From positions 1 to 7,557 of the forward strand of contig CANPVY010000204.1 of the NCBI GenBank assembly GCA_947581845.1: a DNA stretch of 7,557 nt. The letters are read 5' to 3'. The position numbers and the translations under genes are program-made. Positions 5,705 through 7,557 of the stretch are shown one piece after another (positions within the stretch are counted from its first letter, which is position 1; each line of letters begins with the position of its first letter). Source of the stretch: an uncultured bacterium (GTDB taxonomy: Bacteria; Gemmatimonadota; Gemmatimonadetes; Palauibacterales; KS3-K002). The notes under the pieces were generated by a model. That model saw only the letters and a program-made list of their open reading frames with translations, did no database searches and was not told the DNA's origin.

Positions 5705-6691
5705 ATGACCTCGCAAGCCACACCCGATGCCATCGTCATCACGGGTGCCACGGGCACGGGCAAAACAGGGCTCGCCGTCGAGGTCGCGGAGCGCACTGCC
5801 GGTGAGATCATCTGCGCTGACTCGAGGCAGGTCTATCGCCACATGGATATCGGTACGGCGAAGCCGTCGGCCGCGTTGCGCCAGCGCGTTCCGCATCACG
5901 GGGTCGATTGGCTGGACCCGGACGAGAGCTACAGTGCGGGCCGCTTCGCCCGGGACGCCTGGCGCTGGATCACGCAGGTTCGCGAACGTGACCGCACAGT
6001 GATCGTCGTCGGCGGGACCGGGTTCTTCATTCGCGCGCTGCTCGCGCCGCTGGGCCCCGAGCCCACCTACGAATCGGACCGGCGGCTGCGGCTGCGAGAG
6101 TACCTCTCCGGTCGCGCGCCGGCCGAGTTGAAGCGATGGCTGGGCCGCCTGGATCCCCGTCGCGCGGAGCAGCTGGCTGCCGAGGGCGGGCGGCAGCGGC
6201 TGGCGCGATCACTGGAGGTCGTGCTGCTGTCGGGACGGCCCCATTCCTGGTGGCTCGACCGGGCGCCGGAGACGCCGGCGCTGCGGGCGACGGTCTTCTG
6301 TCTCGAGCTGCCGCGGCATGAGCTCTACGAGAGGATCGGCCGCCGCTTCGACGAGATGATGGCGGCAGGCCTGCTCGGCGAGGTGCGGCAGCTGCTCGCT
6401 CGCTTCCCGGCGATGTCGCCTGGACTGAGGTCGGTGGGATACGCCGAGTTGATCGCGCACCTGCGCGGCGAGTGTACCCTGGCGCAGGCCGTCGAAGACG
6501 CGAAGCGCAGTACGCGCCGGTTCGCGCGCCGCCAGCTCACCTGGTTTCGGCATCAGCTGCCCGAGGATACGATCTGGCTCGCGGCGGATCGTCGACGCTC
6601 GGAGCTGGTCGATGAGATCGTGCGGGGTTGGGCGGAGCGGGCCGCACGGCCTGGCTCGGGAGCATCGTCATCTATAGGTTCCGGCGGCTGA
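5705..6691 (+). CDS. miaA: tRNA dimethylallyltransferase MiaA
   Basis: MiaA transfers a dimethylallyl group to N6 of adenine 37 in tRNAs that read codons starting with U. This is the first step to i6A/ms2i6A and stabilises decoding. The 328-residue cytoplasmic enzyme shows the P-loop GATGTGKT (14-21). DSRQVYR (39-45) follows, with Asp39 as the expected catalytic base, then MDIGTAKP (47-54) and a GGTGFF nucleotide/substrate motif. LRSVGY (241-246) carries the conserved Arg, and a basic RRFARRQLTWFR segment interacts with tRNA. The family PND-x-QR motif reads EGGRQR (160-165). The C-terminus carries a low-complexity Gly/Ser tail that makes the protein slightly longer than usual. ATG 5705 has GAAGG at 5695-5699, a spacing of 5, and lies 17 bases after mutL. 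The mutL-miaA order is common in bacteria. bshA begins one base after the stop. Confidence 0.97.
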   Translation: MTSQATPDAIVITGATGTGKTGLAVEVAERTAGEIICADSRQVYRHMDIGTAKPSAALRQRVPHHGVDWLDPDESYSAGRFARDAWRWITQVRERDRTVIVVGGTGFFIRALLAPLGPEPTYESDRRLRLREYLSGRAPAELKRWLGRLDPRRAEQLAAEGGRQRLARSLEVVLLSGRPHSWWLDRAPETPALRATVFCLELPRHELYERIGRRFDEMMAAGLLGEVRQLLARFPAMSPGLRSVGYAELIAHLRGECTLAQAVEDAKRSTRRFARRQLTWFRHQLPEDTIWLAADRRRSELVDEIVRGWAERAARPGSGASSSIGSGG

Positions 6692-6692
6692 T

Positions 6693-7557
6693 ATGAGGAT
6701 TGGGATCTCCTGTTATCCGACCTACGGCGGAAGTGGCGCCGTTGCCACCGAGCTGGGCATGCGTCTCGCCCAGCGGGGGCACGAGGTCCATTTCGTGTCC
6801 TACGCGCATCCGTTTCGGCTGCCGCGCTTCTTGCGGAACACCTATTTCCACGAGATCGAGGTCTCGCGCTATCCGCTATTCGAGTACCCGCCCTACTCGC
6901 TGGCGGTAACGGTCGCCATGCACGAGGTGGCCACCCAGCGTCAGCTCGATCTGTTTCATGTCCACTACGCGGTGCCGCACGCGACCTCGGCCTGGCTGGC
7001 CAAGCAGATGCTGGCCGAGCCCAAGGCTCTGAAGATCGTCACCACGCTGCACGGCACCGACATCACGCTGGTGGGTCAGGATCCTTCGTACCGGTCGATC
7101 GTAAGGTTCTCGATCGAGCGTTCCGACGCCCTGACCGCTGTCTCCGAGTACCTGAAGCGGGAGACGTGTGCGAAATTCGGCGGTGTGGGCTGCGAGGTGC
7201 GGGTGATCCCGAATTTCATCGATACCGACGTCTTCAGTCCGAGGCGTGGCAACAATCTTCGCAAAGCGCTGGCCAACCCGGACGAGCGGATCCTCATGCA
7301 CATGTCGAACTTCCGGCCGGTCAAGCGTGTGGTCGACGTGGTGCGGGTCGCAGCTCGCGTGATGGAGAGGTTGCCCGCGCGGCTGATCCTGGTGGGCGAT
7401 GGGCCCGACCGGCCGCTGGCCGAGGAGCAGGCGCGTCATCTGGGCATCGGCGACCGCGTGCTGTTTCTGGGCAAACAGGAGTCGGTAGCCGAGCTATTGG
7501 CCTCTGCGGATCTGTTCCTGCTGCTCAGCGAGTCGGAGTCGTTCGGGCTGGGTGCGC
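6693..7557 (+). CDS. bshA: N-acetyl-alpha-D-glucosaminyl L-malate synthase BshA (partial, 3' end outside window)
   Basis: BshA is a GT4-family, GT-B-fold glycosyltransferase. It joins GlcNAc from UDP-GlcNAc to L-malate, the first step of bacillithiol synthesis. The 288 complete codons in the window match this subfamily throughout. The N-terminus ([15 protein letters not shown]) holds the glycine-rich loop at 12-15. After it come the [18 protein letters not shown] segment, LHGTDIT with His120 and Asp123, VIPNFID (Asn174), MSNFRPVKR, and the donor-site GDGP (235-238). The last visible motif is ESESFGLG, whose Glu282 should be the first Glu of the EX7E motif. The frame is open to the window edge, and about 90 further residues are expected. 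ATG 6693 lies one base after the miaA stop (TGATATG), with only a weak GGCGG at 6683-6687, so translation is probably coupled to miaA. The deacetylase BshB and ligase BshC are not in view. Confidence 0.95.
   Translation, partial: MRIGISCYPTYGGSGAVATELGMRLAQRGHEVHFVSYAHPFRLPRFLRNTYFHEIEVSRYPLFEYPPYSLAVTVAMHEVATQRQLDLFHVHYAVPHATSAWLAKQMLAEPKALKIVTTLHGTDITLVGQDPSYRSIVRFSIERSDALTAVSEYLKRETCAKFGGVGCEVRVIPNFIDTDVFSPRRGNNLRKALANPDERILMHMSNFRPVKRVVDVVRVAARVMERLPARLILVGDGPDRPLAEEQARHLGIGDRVLFLGKQESVAELLASADLFLLLSESESFGLGA

Noticed and set aside
4908..5723. Long open frame on the - strand (271 codons) opposite mutL
   Set aside because: It lies entirely over the conserved C-terminal part of mutL, has an Arg/Pro/His-rich composition typical of antisense frames in GC-rich DNA, and shows no recognisable domain.
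6876..7439. Open frame on the - strand (187 codons) opposite bshA
   Set aside because: The + strand frame is unmistakably BshA along this whole stretch, so the antisense frame is a by-product of codon bias.
1..7557. Mobile element, CRISPR array, defence system, tRNA/rRNA gene or prophage remnant
   Set aside because: I looked for transposase or integrase motifs, terminal inverted repeats, regularly spaced repeats and tRNA-like cloverleafs and saw none. Conserved genes fill nearly the whole window, with no gap longer than about 70 bases.

Overview
This window is a GC-rich (roughly 60-65% by eye), tightly packed chromosomal segment with every gene on the + strand. The order is secD (3' end only), secF, tatD, a PhoU-like DUF47 gene, pit, mutL, miaA and bshA (5' part only). 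All eight genes are recognisable conserved bacterial families. I see no RNA gene, insertion sequence, CRISPR array, prophage part or attachment site. A bacillithiol gene (bshA) next to miaA and mutL, the high GC, and the details of the MutL and MiaA proteins fit a free-living bacterium of a bacillithiol-making phylum. Gemmatimonadota is my best guess, but this rests on remembered family features and not on a search.

Region by region: positions 1-1076 hold the end of the SecD-SecF protein-export motor pair. Positions 1080-1853 hold a TatD-family metal-dependent nuclease that starts 3 bases after secF. Positions 1856-3863 hold a two-gene phosphate module: a DUF47/PhoU-like accessory protein and a Pit-type low-affinity phosphate permease. 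After a 66-base gap with a small perfect GC hairpin come mutL (3930-5687, mismatch repair), miaA (5705-6691, tRNA A37 dimethylallylation) and bshA (6693 onward, first step of bacillithiol synthesis). miaA and bshA are separated by a single base.

secD-secF-tatD-DUF47 look translationally coupled or nearly so (gaps of 0-20 bases). The 70-base gap before pit and the 66-base gap before mutL are the only places where a separate transcript could plausibly begin. The genes share no single pathway: export, nuclease/repair, phosphate uptake, tRNA modification and thiol synthesis are all housekeeping functions.

I did not find an undescribed system here. The points most worth a second look are within MutL: an endonuclease-type C-terminal domain with an Asp where the last metal-site Cys is normally found, plus two candidate sliding-clamp-binding motifs. 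The direct miaA-bshA junction and the insertion of the phosphate pair in a secretion/repair cluster are also worth checking.
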